Assembly (NCBI GenBank): GCA_013306675.1
Contig: JABLUY010000011.1
Span: forward strand, 1-64,000
Length of the DNA stretch: 64,000 bases
Direction: 5' to 3'
DNA from: Thraustochytrium sp. TN22
Taxonomy: Eukaryota > Sar > Bigyra > Thraustochytrida > Thraustochytriidae
This document shows positions 17,495 through 27,644 of the stretch, one piece after another. Under the pieces are notes generated by a model, which saw nothing but the letters and a program-made list of their open reading frames with translations, had not been told where the DNA came from and ran no database searches. Made by a program: the position numbers and the translations under genes. Positions within the stretch are counted from its first letter, which is position 1. Each line of letters opens with the position of its first letter.

Positions 17495-20005
17495 TTACGT
17501 GACTTTTGGCTCGAGAACGTGGGTGCGCACGAGCTCGACGGTCCAGTCGTCCTCCGTGGGTGCGGAGCGCGTCTCAAAGATGACGCGTACGTGCAGAGCT
17601 CCGGAGCGGCTGAGCCAACTCATGCGGGAGATGCGCTTGCAGGGCTGGTGGAGAACGCGGGTGACGAGTGAGTTTCCGCAGACGAAGGACTGGAGGGTGA
17701 GCGCCACGGGCTCGGCGGCGGTGTTCATGAGGGGCTCGAGCATGTCCCAAGGGCGGGCGATGCCATCGAGATGCGCCTCGATGACGCCGTCGGCCATGGC
17801 GAGCGGGATGTAGGTGATACGGACATGGTCATGGTGGTTGATGACCCTGACCTCTTGCTCCATGGTGCGGTGCATGTCCTGGCGCATGCGGGGCCAGTGC
17901 AGCATTTTGGCGCGGAGGTGGCTCGTAGTGTCGAGGAAGGCAGCGTTGGAGCGAAAGACGCCGTTTAGGTCAAAGGGCGCGTGTGGGTCGAAGTCGATCA
18001 TGGGCTGGGAGCGGTCCCGCGTGTAGCGCTCGAGCTCGGCGTCGGGCAGGCGTACGGGCTCGTTCTTCCGTAGCAGGCGCGGGACGCAGTAGCCGCCGCC
18101 GACACTGCCGACAATGGTGTCAAAGGCGGCGCCGGGCTCGATGCGCAGGCGTTTGGCGATGGCGGCCGAGGCCTCGCCGTGCAGCGGCGGCACAAAGCGG
18201 TCGGGGCGCTTGCCGAGGCGCATGTCCTTTTCGCTGCAGGAGTCAACGAGCGCGAAACAGACGCGGCGCACGTGCGCCTCGGCGACGGCCGGGTCGACTG
18301 CAGCGGATGCGATTGAAGGCGGGGCGGGCGGCGCGGCGGAGGAGGAGGAGTCCTCGGCGGCACTGGCGGGCGAGGCCGTGGGCGAGGAGCGGGGTGCTGA
18401 CGACGACGACGAGGAGGAGGAGGAGGACGGGGCTGCGGGGGCGCCGGACTCGGTCTTGATGACAACCCCCCCGCCGTCCGTGCTGTTCGGCGAGGGCGGC
18501 GCGCCGTCCGCCGCCGTTTCAAAGGCACGCAGCTCGGCGAGCTCGGCAAGCGTCGTGCCGTGCGTGGCGAGAAAGTCCTGCAGGTAGCGGAGCATGGCAT
18601 CGACAAAGTGCGCAAAGCCGACGTCGCCAGGCTCGCCCTTGTCGCGGCGCACGGCAATGGCCTGGCAGACGCGGGCAATGTGCACGGTAAAGGTGGACTC
18701 CGTGGTGATGTGGTGCGCGAGGCGGCGCAGCACGCGCTGCAGGCGGCGGCGGCGGCGCGCGGTGGCGAGGGGCATGCCGCGCGCCGAGGGATCGTCGAGG
18801 TCCTTCTTCTCCTCCTCCTCCTCTTCGTCCGCGTGGTCGTCCTCGGCGGTGTCCTCCGGGTCCTCGTCAAAGTCCGGGGCGGCGTGCAGCAGGCTGACAA
18901 TGTGGTACAGGAGCACCGAGGGGGAGTCGGTGCGCGTGCCGCAGCCGGCGCGGCGCAGGCGCTTGCGGCGGCGGCAATAGATGCGGAATGAGGGCGACTT
19001 GAAGATGCCCATGCAGCGAAGCGTGTCGTCCGGCAGCTGCTGGAAGGTGTAGACGACGAAGGAGTGCGAGAGGTCGCAAGTGTACTTGCTGGACTGCCAG
19101 CCGTAGTGCCAGCCGCAGCTGCGGCTGTTGAAGCTGAAGTCGATGCTGTAGGCGCCGCCGGTCGAGGCGGAGCGCACCGAGAGCAGGCGCGACGAGTACC
19201 ACATGGCCAGCGACTGGGAGCGCTTGCGCTCGTCGGCGACGATGGCCTCGCGCGGTACGACGGCGCCGACCGGGATTTCCTCCGGCAGGCCCTGCACTTG
19301 GAAGCGCCCGTACGCGATGAGCTGGGGCGCCGAGGCGACCTCGGCCTCCGTTGCCGGGTGGTAAACGGCGTGCAGCACGAGGCCGCGCCCGCAGAACTTG
19401 GACTGGCAGTGCCCGCTCGGCGAGCACGACGGGAAGCATCGCAGATTCTTGCCGCCGCTCGCCTTGTTGTTGCGCATGTACGTGCTGGCGAAGAGCTCCT
19501 CGTCAAAGGATCCGTACAGGTCTCCTTGCAAGAAGGAGCCCTCGTGCGGCTGCACCTGCGCTTGCGCTTGCGCCTGCGGCGGCGCTGGCGGCGGCGTGGC
19601 TGCCAACTCCGGCGGTGGCGTCAGGGGAGGCGGCGGCGGCGGCGGCGGCGTCGTCAGCGCGTTGCTGTCGTACCCGCCGCGGTCGCCCGTCACCTCGCCG
19701 AGCAGGTCCGAGAGCGCGCCATCGCACTCGTCCAGAGTCAAGAAGCCCATGAGCACCTTGTCAAAGTTGCCCGCCCCGTCTTGCCGCTGCTGCTGCTGCT
19801 GCTCGGAGCCAGAGCCGCCACGGCCACCGCCGCTGTCGGCTGTACTACTCGGGCCATCCGCCTGCGCCCACGACAACAGCACGCGCTGTTCCTCGTCCGG
19901 GCCGCCCGTCTTGCGCTCGTCCTCGTACCGCGCGTGGTCCTCCTCGCCCTCATCCCAGGCGCCGCCATCAGTCGCCGCCTGGTCCCACTCCGCCTCCGCC
20001 ATCAT
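17495..20005 (-). CDS. Family member 1: Cys-rich, basic-ended domain protein (unrecognised, TF-like)
   Basis: An 836-residue protein I do not recognise, clearly paralogous to the genes at 23089 and 36528. Blocks in order: an acidic N-terminus; a helical motif NFDKVLMGFLTLDECDGAL (80-98); Gln/Pro-rich linkers; a core domain (165-350) opening YGSFDEELFASTYMRNN, with a Cys/His cluster KNLRCFPSCSPSGHCQSKFCG, a hydrophobic middle (SIDFSFNSRSCGWHYGW), FQQLPDDTLR, and ending SPSFRIYCRRRKRLRR; a helical segment (about 368-500, HIVSLLH..TLAELAELRAFE); a conserved EAHVRRVCFALVDSCSE; and a C-terminal domain (about 697-836) with DGIARPWDMLEPLMN. The basic end resembles an NLS or a DNA contact. A regulatory, perhaps DNA-binding role is inference. 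Tandem ATGs at 20005/20002; 61 codons upstream are leader. Confidence 0.8.
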   Translation of the reverse strand: MMAEAEWDQAATDGGAWDEGEEDHARYEDERKTGGPDEEQRVLLSWAQADGPSSTADSGGGRGGSGSEQQQQQRQDGAGNFDKVLMGFLTLDECDGALSDLLGEVTGDRGGYDSNALTTPPPPPPPPLTPPPELAATPPPAPPQAQAQAQVQPHEGSFLQGDLYGSFDEELFASTYMRNNKASGGKNLRCFPSCSPSGHCQSKFCGRGLVLHAVYHPATEAEVASAPQLIAYGRFQVQGLPEEIPVGAVVPREAIVADERKRSQSLAMWYSSRLLSVRSASTGGAYSIDFSFNSRSCGWHYGWQSSKYTCDLSHSFVVYTFQQLPDDTLRCMGIFKSPSFRIYCRRRKRLRRAGCGTRTDSPSVLLYHIVSLLHAAPDFDEDPEDTAEDDHADEEEEEEKKDLDDPSARGMPLATARRRRRLQRVLRRLAHHITTESTFTVHIARVCQAIAVRRDKGEPGDVGFAHFVDAMLRYLQDFLATHGTTLAELAELRAFETAADGAPPSPNSTDGGGVVIKTESGAPAAPSSSSSSSSSSAPRSSPTASPASAAEDSSSSAAPPAPPSIASAAVDPAVAEAHVRRVCFALVDSCSEKDMRLGKRPDRFVPPLHGEASAAIAKRLRIEPGAAFDTIVGSVGGGYCVPRLLRKNEPVRLPDAELERYTRDRSQPMIDFDPHAPFDLNGVFRSNAAFLDTTSHLRAKMLHWPRMRQDMHRTMEQEVRVINHHDHVRITYIPLAMADGVIEAHLDGIARPWDMLEPLMNTAAEPVALTLQSFVCGNSLVTRVLHQPCKRISRMSWLSRSGALHVRVIFETRSAPTEDDWTVELVRTHVLEPKVT

Positions 20006-20058
20006 TCGCTCCGCCAATTCCGCCTTTCCTCCTCTGCCGGAGCCTGATCCCGCGTGGC

Positions 20059-20084
20059 CGAGCGAGCGAGCGAGCGAGCGAGCG
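20059..20084. repeat. (GAGC)n array upstream of family member 1
   Basis: Six GAGC tetramers start about 55 bases upstream of the start codon, inside the presumed 5' leader. The same unit occurs upstream of other genes here. Confidence 0.8.
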
Positions 20085-20360
20085 GGTGAGCGAGCGCGCG
20101 GGCGGGCGAGCGCGCGGGCGCGCGGGCGCGCGAGCGTGCGGGCGGCCGCGGCCTGGCCTGGCCTGGCCTTGCCTTGCCTGGCCAGCACGAAGCGGGTCTG
20201 CGGTCGGGTCGGGTCGGCGCCGGCTGCCTTTTCGCCTCTGTCCTGCCTGCCGCAGCTGCCGCCTGTGAGCGGGCAGACTGCGAGCTCCGAGGCGCGGGCG
20301 GCGAACCACTTGAACGAGCCCGAGCTCCCTGAGCAGCCCCAGGCTGGCCGGCCGGGCAGG

Positions 20361-20401
20361 CAGGCTGGCCGGCTGGCCGGCTGGCCGGCTGGCTGGCTGG
20401 C
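20361..20401. repeat. GGCTGGCC octamer repeat
   Basis: About four octamer units, degenerating to GGCT tetramers, in the long intergenic region upstream of family member 1. Confidence 0.8.
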
Positions 20402-21769
20402 GAGCTAGTTGGCGGCCGCGACGAGCGCCGGGTTGCCCGGCCTGGGACGAATTTGAAAACAATTTGAAAATCGCCTCCCGGCGGCGCGGCGGCGGCGGCG
20501 GCTCGCGTCGCCGGCGCTGCGCTCGGCTTTCCTTCGCGGGCGCCTCGGCCGCAGCTCTGCACGCGCCCGGCGCGCCTCGCTCGCTCGCGCGCAGGCGGGC
20601 GCGGCGTCTGGAGCGCTCGCGCCAGATCGCGGCGAAGATTGGGCCCGACGAGCGCCGCCTCTTGCGCAAGCGCTTGCGCGCCGCAGCAGCCCCCCTGAGC
20701 TGGCCGCCGCGCGGCGCGCGCTCCGCTCCGCTCGCCGCGCCCGGCGCGCCGCGCCCGCCCGCCCGCCCGCCCGCTCGCTCCGGCCGCCGTGCCGCCCTCC
20801 GCAGTGCTGGCTGGCGCCGCGCAGGCCGGCGCCGCCCGTGGCCGCGCGCCGCCCGTGGCCGGCGCCGCGCACGGCGGCGGCGGCCGCGGCGGCGGCGCTG
20901 CCGGGCTCGCGACGCTCAGTCTCAGTCAGTCCTTCCCGCGCGCCTGGGTCCCGGGACCCGAGGCGCGCCGGCAAGCTGGCCGGCAAGCTGTAGCTCGCCG
21001 CGGGGCCCGCCGGCGCGCGCCAGCTCTCGCCTCGGGCTCTGCCGGCTGCGCTTTTCGCAGCTGCACGGCGGACTCGGCGGTGGGCCACGGCCTCCGCCAC
21101 GGGCTGTCTCGTCTCGCGTGCGAGTTCGGCTGCCTCGCCTTGGACTCGTGCGCCTGTGTCGTCGGCTGCGCTCGGAGCGTGCGGCCGGGCCCGGGCCCAA
21201 GTCGACAGCCGACCAGCCTCTGCAGGCAGGCCGCCCGGACTCGTCAATATCCCTTCCGCCAAAAGTTGTTCATGTTCCCTCACCTCCTTCTTCGCCCTCC
21301 TTGACGTCTCCGATCCTCTTCTCTAGCTAGCTTGGTGGCGGTGGGGTACCAGCTAACTTCGAAGTAAGTTAGAATAGGTAGTAGCCTCGTTGCCAGATGC
21401 GATTCGCGCGCGAAGAACCCCGTCGAGCTAACGATGGCTTGTCCGGACCGCAGCTCCCCCAGCCGGAGAGCGAGCCGTGCGTGAGCGAGAGCTTGCGAGC
21501 AGCGAGCACGGGCTCCGGCGGAACCAGGAACCGGGCCGCGGAAGCCCGCGGAAGAAGTATGAGTCCTCGCGGTGATGATGACTCGGCGGATGCTGGCCGG
21601 CGGCCGGCCTGGGCACTGGCGGCGCGGTCGGCACCGGCCACCGCCTGGCTGACGCATTCACAGGAAGTCTTCCGTGGGAGCAGCTAGCTCGCTAGCTGAC
21701 ATGTGAGCGAGCTTGTCTTGACTGGCAGTGCGACCAGCGCGCGTGCGCTACCAACGCAACACTGCATGG

Positions 21770-21782
21770 CATAAAATATAAA
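21770..21782. promoter_or_regulatory. TATA-like stretch
   Basis: ATAAAATATAAAC stands out in otherwise GC-rich DNA. It could be a core promoter for a transcript in either direction, but no gene starts close by: the nearest start is at 20005 on the minus strand, 1.7 kb away. This is a weak call. Confidence 0.2.
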
Positions 21783-22249
21783 CGCAATGGGATCGGAGGC
21801 GCGACCCTCATCACCTCCCCTCCCCTTTGTTCTCCGCGCCTTTGGTTCGATCTTGGATCAGGTTCGATGAGCTCAGTGGACCACCGGCGCCGTCTGAGGC
21901 GGCACCGGCAGCCTGCCGATCCGCTTGCTGACCGCTCAGACCACCCCTTTGTGTCGCGCGGAGCAAGCAAGTTTCGCGCTGCCCGGCCACGGACGATTTC
22001 GACGCACCGCGCCGTGCTGACGACGAACACAACACGTTCCGTCGCCGCGAAGCCTCCTTGATCCGCTGCCACTGGCCGCCCCTCAGCTTGTGGACCGTGC
22101 GCGCGCCACGCGACCCAGCGGTTGGCTTTTCCTTCGCCTCCGGGGAACACGGAGAACATGCCGCGCATCCCTCGCAGGCCCTCGCAGTGAGGACCGGCAC
22201 TGACCAGCCCACTGGCAGGGCCCGGGCGCACCACCATTCTGTCGGGTCT

Positions 22250-22425
22250 GAGTCTGTACTCCTATCCAGCTTGGCGATGGCGGCTGCGCAGACCAGGCCA
22301 AGCGCTCGACCCGTCCGAGTCGCACTCATCAACCTTTGAGTCTGTATTCCTATCCAGCTTGGTGATGGCGGCTGCGCAGACCAGGCCAAGCGCTCGACCC
22401 GTCCGAGTCGCACTCATCAACCTTG
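22250..22425 (+). repeat. 88-base tandem duplication, two copies
   Basis: The unit beginning GAGTCTGTACTCCTATCCAG at 22250 is repeated from 22338 with only a few substitutions and runs to about 22425. The high identity suggests a recent duplication. No coding function is visible. Confidence 0.9.
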
Positions 22426-22884
22426 GCAAGGGCCCTGCCTGGGGCGTGGCCAGACGCGGACAAACCCGCCGGCAAAGATCGTGCCAGCCGGGCCAGGAAA
22501 GCACTGGCAGGCCAGGTCCCAGGACAAGAACAGCTCGGGATCCAGGTGCTGGCGGGCGCTGTCGGGACTCGAAGTCGGTCTCGGACAAGCGCGGGCAAGC
22601 GCAGAACGGATCGTCCGTCGGCCAAACGCGACCAGGCCCCAAGCCTTGAGAAGGGACCTTCAAGCTGGACCAGTGCGCAGAATCAGCGGCGCGGCGGAGC
22701 AAGGACTCAAACAAAGCATCAGGGGCACCTTTCAAGGATTGGTCGGCAGGGCTCTGCTGTACAAAGCAACGGCGCGCCACAGAAAGCAAGTTGGCAAGAA
22801 AGCTCCATTCCTCGCAAATCAGGGATGAAGCAGCGTGTTGGCATGTGTTGGCAACAGCACAGCAGAATGGAACATTTCATTCAC

Positions 22885-22990
22885 TGTCGGCAGACGATGG
22901 CGGCCACAGTGTCGGCAGACGGTGGCGGCCATGAGCTCGCCGCTGAGCAGCACCCGGTGGCGGCCCTGAGCTCGCCGCTGAGCAGCACCC
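22885..22990 (+). repeat. Two adjacent short tandem repeats (25 and 35 bases)
   Basis: GTCGGCAGACGATGGCGGCC recurs at a 25-base period (22886 and 22911). A 35-base unit starting GGTGGCGGCC occurs twice, at 22921-22955 and 22956-22990, with one or two changes. They lie 100 bases beyond the stop codon of family member 2. Confidence 0.85.
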
Positions 22991-23088
22991 AGTTGCAAAC
23001 AGCCGGACGGTGGCGAATAGGTGTGCAGTGCAAGCCGCCGTGATAAACGAATAATGGCCGCGGCGCCAAGGAGGTCGCCGAAGCCGCG

Positions 23089-24267
23089 TTAGAGATCACT
23101 GGGCCTCCCATCGTAGAGGATGTGGCGGTTGGCTTCGTAAACGGCCTCGATGGTCCAGGTGGCGGCGTCCGGCTCTCGTGTCTCAAAGACGGCGCGGCCA
23201 TAGAGGTAGTCGCGCTTGTGGTCCTTGAAGTAGACGCGCGTGAGGCGGCTGGTCTCGGACATCTTGACGCGGATGATGAGCGCGCTGCCGCAGGCCCAGG
23301 CTTGCTTGCCGAGCGCGAGCGGGCCGCCCATGAGTGGGTCCATGAGGTCGAAGGGGCGCTCGATGCCGTCGAGCGGGATGTTCAGGCGGCCGTCAGAGAG
23401 AAGCTTGCGCTTGAGGCGCACAACAACGGCATTCTTGTCGACGAGGATGCTCGACTGGCTCTCCATGACGCCGAGCATCTTGGCGCGCAGCATGCAGGTC
23501 TTGAGGAGGCCAACGCGGAGCGAGAGCATGGACTGCGCGGCCTCGGCCGTGGGCTTGAAGACGCCATCCACGTCGATGCGGCCGTCCAGGTCGACGCCGG
23601 CGAACTGGGCGGGCGAGTGGCGAAGGTAGCGCTCAAAGTCCGCGCGCGGCAGCTGCGCAGGGGCGTCGAGGCTGAGCGGCGGCGGCACCAAGACAGGAGC
23701 CTCGTCTGTCGGCGACTCGACGCGCGAGCGCTTGAGCAGCGCGCCTGGCGGCAGCGCAGTGGGGCCGGACGGCTTGAGGATGTGCTTGGCCGCCTCGCTG
23801 TACGAGTCCACGAGCGAGATGAAGATGCGCCGCACGTGGGCCTCGGTGCTGCGGCGCGAGGGCGGGCCCTCCATCTCAGCCTCGTTGCTACCATCGTCGT
23901 CCTCATCTCGCCTCAGAGCCGCCGACGACGACGCCAGCAGACCGTCCGGGTCGCCGCCGGCCAGGGAGGCGGTGCGCAGGTCTTCGAGCGTGGTGGCGCC
24001 ACTCTGCGCGGCGAAGTCCTGCAGGAACTCGAGCAGCACGTTCTCAAAGCGGTGGTAGCCAATGTCGATACTCTGGCCGCGGTCACGGCTGTACGCGGTG
24101 TCGTGGCAGACCTCGGCAACACGCGCCGTGAAGGCGTCCTCAGCGATGAGGTGCTGCGCGAGCTGGCGCAGCACGGGCTCCAGCTCGGGCGGCCCGGTAC
24201 AGACCGCCTGCGGCACCGCTGCGGGGCGCCTCCCGGGCGGCTGGTCGGTGGCGCTGCCGCTGCTGCT

Positions 24268-24300
<33 letters not shown>

Positions 24301-25146
24301 CTCGTCGCCGGCGCTGCTGTTGAGAACGTCGGCCGAGGAGGCCTGAATGCGCTCCAGGAGGACCGCAACGTGGTAGAGCAGCGAGCCGGGCGAGAGCGAG
24401 GTGTCGGTGTCTTCGTCCTCGTCGCCGCGGCGGCGCTTGCGGCGGCGGCGGCAAAAGAGCTCGAAGGATGGGCTGCTGAACTTGCCGAGGCAGAGCGCGT
24501 GATCCGGGCCTTGGGCGTCAACCTCGAAGACGTAGACCGCGAAGACGTGCTTGACGTCGGAGCTATACTTGCTGCTCAAGTAGCCGTAGTGCCAGCCCTG
24601 GTGGTGATCCTTGTTGGCGAAGTGGAAGGCGAGCGAGAAGCGGTCGGGCGAGCTCTCGTCCACCAGCTCGAGCGCGCCGGCGTACCAGGGCGCGAGAGGG
24701 CGGCCGCGCTTGCGCTCGTGCGCCTGGATGCTGGCGAGCGGGTGCCGTTTGCCCACCTGGATGTCCTCAAAGTTGTTGACGGCAGTCTCGAAGCGACCGT
24801 ACGCGACGAGCTGCGGCGAGCCGGCGCGCAGGGCCGGCGCCCGCTTGCGCGGCTCGTACACGGCGCGAAAGGTGACGGCCTGGCCGCAGAACTGCTTCGC
24901 CTGGTGGTTGCCTTGCGAGCAGGCTGGGAAGCAGCGCAGGTTCTTCTGGCCGCCTTGCTTGTTGGACCGCTGGTACGTGCTGGCAAAGAGGTGCTCGTCG
25001 AAGGACCCGTACACCTTGGCGGCCTCCTCGGAGGAGGCCGCCGCGGCCGCCGCGGCCGCCGCCTCGGCGTTGGCGCGCGCCGCCGCCTCGTGTGCCTCCA
25101 GGCTGAGCAAGCTTAGGACGACCCTGCCGAGGTCCTGCATCTTGGC

Positions 25147-25187
<41 letters not shown>

Positions 25188-25338
25188 CAGGCAAAGCCAA
25201 AGGCAATTGCAGCACGGGTGCGGGCAACATCCTCGGACTGGCGCACGTCGAGGCGCCAACCACCGTGCTGCTCCCTGCGCTGTTGGCCACGTTGCGGCCC
25301 GACTCGCTCCCCGCGCCTCCCACGTCCGAGGTCGCCAT
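23089..25338 (-). CDS. Family member 2: Cys-rich, basic-ended domain protein (unrecognised, TF-like)
   Basis: A 749-residue paralogue of the genes at 17495 and 36528. A poly-Gln tract near residue 55 precedes a degenerate form of the N-terminal helical motif (LGRVVLSLLSLEAHEAA) and a poly-Ala run. The core domain (about 112-295) opens YGSFDEHLFASTYQRSN, has KNLRCFPACSQGNHQAKQFCG, then GWHYGYLSSKYSSDVKHVF, and ends SPSFELFCRRRRKRRRGD. The helical segment contains IDIGYHRFENVLLEFLQDF and EAHVRRIFISLVDSYSE. A poly-Asp run interrupts it. The C-terminal domain (about 615-749) has DGIERPFDLMDPLMGG and FETREPDAATWTIEAVYEAN. It is the most diverged of the three in the N-terminal motif. The ATG at 25338 begins MATSDVGGAG; 59 codons upstream are leader-like. 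A role in gene regulation is inference. Confidence 0.8.
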
Positions 25339-25825
25339 CTGCCGCGCCGCCGCCGCCGCCGCCGCCACGACGCGAGGCGAGGCGAGGGAGAGGCGAGCAA
25401 AGCAGGAGCAGTGCGAGCGAGCACGAGTCCGCTCTGCGCGTGAGGTGCCGGCCGGGCAGGCCCAGCCGGGCTTGCGCGAAGGTAGTACCGAGCGGGACTT
25501 GCCAAGCAGCGGCACGCAGCCTGACTGTGATCAGAGAGCGAGCTACTACTGCCTTGCCAGTGGTAGGTGTCCGAGTCGGCACTGTCGAGCCCTGTCGGCA
25601 CTCTCGGGCGCTCCAAAGTCTGACGGAGTGGGCGGGCGACGTCAGCCGTCTGCTGGCTGACGAGGGAGCTCTCCTTTCCTCTTTTGCGTCGTACGGACTC
25701 GCACCGTGACGGCGTGACTGCCGCGCTGTCGAAATATCCCAGAGGCCGCCCGCCACACGAGGCGAGCGCTACGACGTTACTGGCAGCAGCCCTGACACTG
25801 ATGGATGATGAGGCTGACGCCGCCC

Positions 25826-25848
25826 GCAACTTGAACTTGAACTTGAAG
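25826..25848 (+). repeat. (TTGAAC)n hexamer run
   Basis: About four TTGAAC hexamers. The same hexamer run recurs at 30750-30770 in another long intergenic region. Confidence 0.8.
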
Positions 25849-26034
25849 CGGAAGCGCGGCGAGCCAGGCCAGGCCGCCACCGCACCCGGGTGGCGGACCA
25901 ACTGCTCGACCGGTCCACCAGTCCGCACGTGCCGTAGCGCACTGCCTGCAGTGGCAGTGTGGCACTGGCAGCGTGCCGCGGTCACGACTCACGCGAGGCC
26001 CGCGGCGCCGGCGGGCTCGCGCCGCGCCGTCGCG

Positions 26035-26054
26035 AGCTAGCTAGCTAGCTAGCT
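26035..26054. repeat. (AGCT)n self-complementary array
   Basis: Five AGCT/TAGC units forming a 20-base palindromic tract. Shorter arrays of the same unit occur at 21323, 32538, 33731 and 39153, mostly in non-coding DNA. Confidence 0.85.
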
Positions 26055-26629
26055 GGAGCTGGACGCCGCGCGCTGCGGCGCTGGCGCCAGCGCTGGCGCC
26101 TGCGAGGTCGGGCCTGGCGGGCGAGGTCAAGCGCACTGCAGCGCAGCGCTCCGGCCGGGAGGCGTTGCGGGTCTGCCTGCCTCCACTGTCAGTCGTTCGC
26201 TCGGGCCGTGGCGCAGGCTTGGTACTGGTACTTGCGCAAGTTGCAGTGCGGCCGACTGAGACTGCCCGCCGGGCCGCAGTCCGTACCGTGGTCGTGCGCG
26301 ACCTCGTCCATGCGGCGCATCCTGGTCCGGCGGCGGCGCTGCGGCGGCGCAAGGTTCTGGCCAGCCTGAGCCTGAGCGCAGGCAGTGAGCGCGCGGGCCA
26401 CGCTAGCGATGCGTCACGCGCTCGCTCGTGCCGAGCCGGGCTTGAAGCTGTTCAAAGAGAATTGTCTTGCACTGCACGGCAGGCGGCGTGCCACGGTCAC
26501 GGTCGCGACGCACGCAGCCGGCCACGGGCGCAGCCAGCCAGCGAGGCGCAACATCCAACTTTACTTTTTGGCTTACGGGGAGCGGCGGACTGATCAGGTG
26601 GAGAGCAAGACGGTTTGCAGAAGCGAGAT

Positions 26630-26672
26630 GGGCGGGGCGGGGCGGGGCGGGGCGGGGCGGGACGGGGCGGGA
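26630..26672 (+). repeat. (GGGGC)n array, G-quadruplex candidate
   Basis: Seven or more GGGGC pentamers with two substitutions, just beyond the stop codon of the PCMT-like gene (which is on the opposite strand). The regular G4 runs are compatible with quadruplex formation. Confidence 0.85.
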
Positions 26673-26744
26673 CACTCGCCATGTGCGACGGATGGCTGGC
26701 TGGCCGCTGGCTGCGCGCGGCTCTCCGGCCAGTCCCATGTGAGA

Positions 26745-27644
26745 TCAAATGGCGGACAGATCGCCAGTGTTGAGCGCGTTGAACTGGCGGAAGAGATCCG
26801 CCGCGCGCTGGTCAGCGAGCATGTCGTGCCGGTTCGGGTTCCGGCCGTGCTCCGCCTTGAATGTGTCACGCCAAGCCTGCAGCTGGGCCTGGAGATCCGC
26901 GCGGCGCTCGAGGCGGCGGTCCTCGGCGGCCTGCGCCTTGGCGTCCGACTCCGGGTCCTCGCCCTCGACGGCGACGCGGCGCTCGAGCGCGGCGGGCGCG
27001 TGGACCGTGGCGAAGGGAGCGTCCGACTCCCGCAGGGAGCCGTCGAGAGCCTTGTCGAGGATGACGAGGCGTGGTGCCGGATCGTCGTCGGCGCCAACGT
27101 GCGCGACGAGACGGCCGCCGGCCTTGAGCTGGTCCACCAGGCGCGAGGCCTCCTCGGCCTGGAGCGAGGGCAGGCGGAAGCCGACGCGGATGGCGTCAAA
27201 GGGCGCGCCGGGCAGCGGGAGGTCGCCGGCGCCGTCGAGCGGCATGACCATGATGCGCTTGAGCATGGTGGCATCTGCGAGATCTTCGGACACGAGCTCC
27301 TGGCAGGTCTCGGCGATGCGCGGGATGGCCGTGTCGGCGAGCGAGCCGCGGCGGTCGATGCCTAGCACGTGGCCACCTGTCTCAGCGCGGCGCGCCACGA
27401 GCGCCGCGAAGAGCGCCACCAGGTAGCCCGAGCCGCAGCCGCAGTCCAGCACGCTGCGCCCGGGCGCGAGCCACGGCAGCAGGAGACCCACCTGCTGCAC
27501 GTGGTCCAGGGCGCAGTCGATGGGCAGCCGCTCCGGGTCGTTGGGCGCGGCTGGCGCGCCGTCCAGCGAGAACGCCTCGGCGTCCGCCACGAGCTCCTTG
27601 TCGCGCTTGGCGAAGAACCGCCCTCGGTTCACGCGTCGCAGCAT
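26745..27644 (-). CDS. PCMT-like SAM methyltransferase with a Sld2/FAM13-like C-terminal motif
   Basis: A 299-residue Rossmann methyltransferase closest to the protein-L-isoaspartate O-methyltransferase family, which repairs isomerised aspartates. SAM motif I is SVLDCGCGSGYL (64-75), followed by VLGIDRRG (93-100), then PFDAIRVGFRLPS and LVDQLKAGGRLVAHVG. The PCMT post-motif usually reads VGAAA, so this is a diverged member and its substrate is uncertain. After an Arg/Glu-rich helical stretch the tail holds AWRDTFKAEHGRNPNRHDM (257-275), resembling the W-x-x-x-F-x-x-x-x-GR-x-P-x-x-x-D-[IM] motif of Sld2/RecQL4 and FAM13 proteins. The gene is divergent from Cgr1, 591 bases apart. Confidence 0.75.
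   Translation of the reverse strand: MLRRVNRGRFFAKRDKELVADAEAFSLDGAPAAPNDPERLPIDCALDHVQQVGLLLPWLAPGRSVLDCGCGSGYLVALFAALVARRAETGGHVLGIDRRGSLADTAIPRIAETCQELVSEDLADATMLKRIMVMPLDGAGDLPLPGAPFDAIRVGFRLPSLQAEEASRLVDQLKAGGRLVAHVGADDDPAPRLVILDKALDGSLRESDAPFATVHAPAALERRVAVEGEDPESDAKAQAAEDRRLERRADLQAQLQAWRDTFKAEHGRNPNRHDMLADQRAADLFRQFNALNTGDLSAI

Larger units (their letters stand above)
20006..23088. other. Long intergenic region between family members 1 and 2
   Basis: Three kilobases with no supported gene. The left third is extremely GC-rich: (GAGC)n at 20059-20084 and GGCTGGCC repeats at 20361-20400. From about 21300 it becomes more balanced, with a TATA-like stretch at 21771. The right part has tandem duplications (22250-22425 and 22885-22990). 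Open frames here lack domains. It should hold the promoter of member 1. Confidence 0.55.
25339..26744. other. Intergenic region between family member 2 and the PCMT-like gene
   Basis: 1.4 kb with no supported gene, presumed to hold the promoter of family member 2. It contains an (ACTTGA)n hexamer run at 25826-25848, a 20-base (AGCT)n array at 26035-26054 and a GGGGC array at 26630-26672. Confidence 0.5.
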
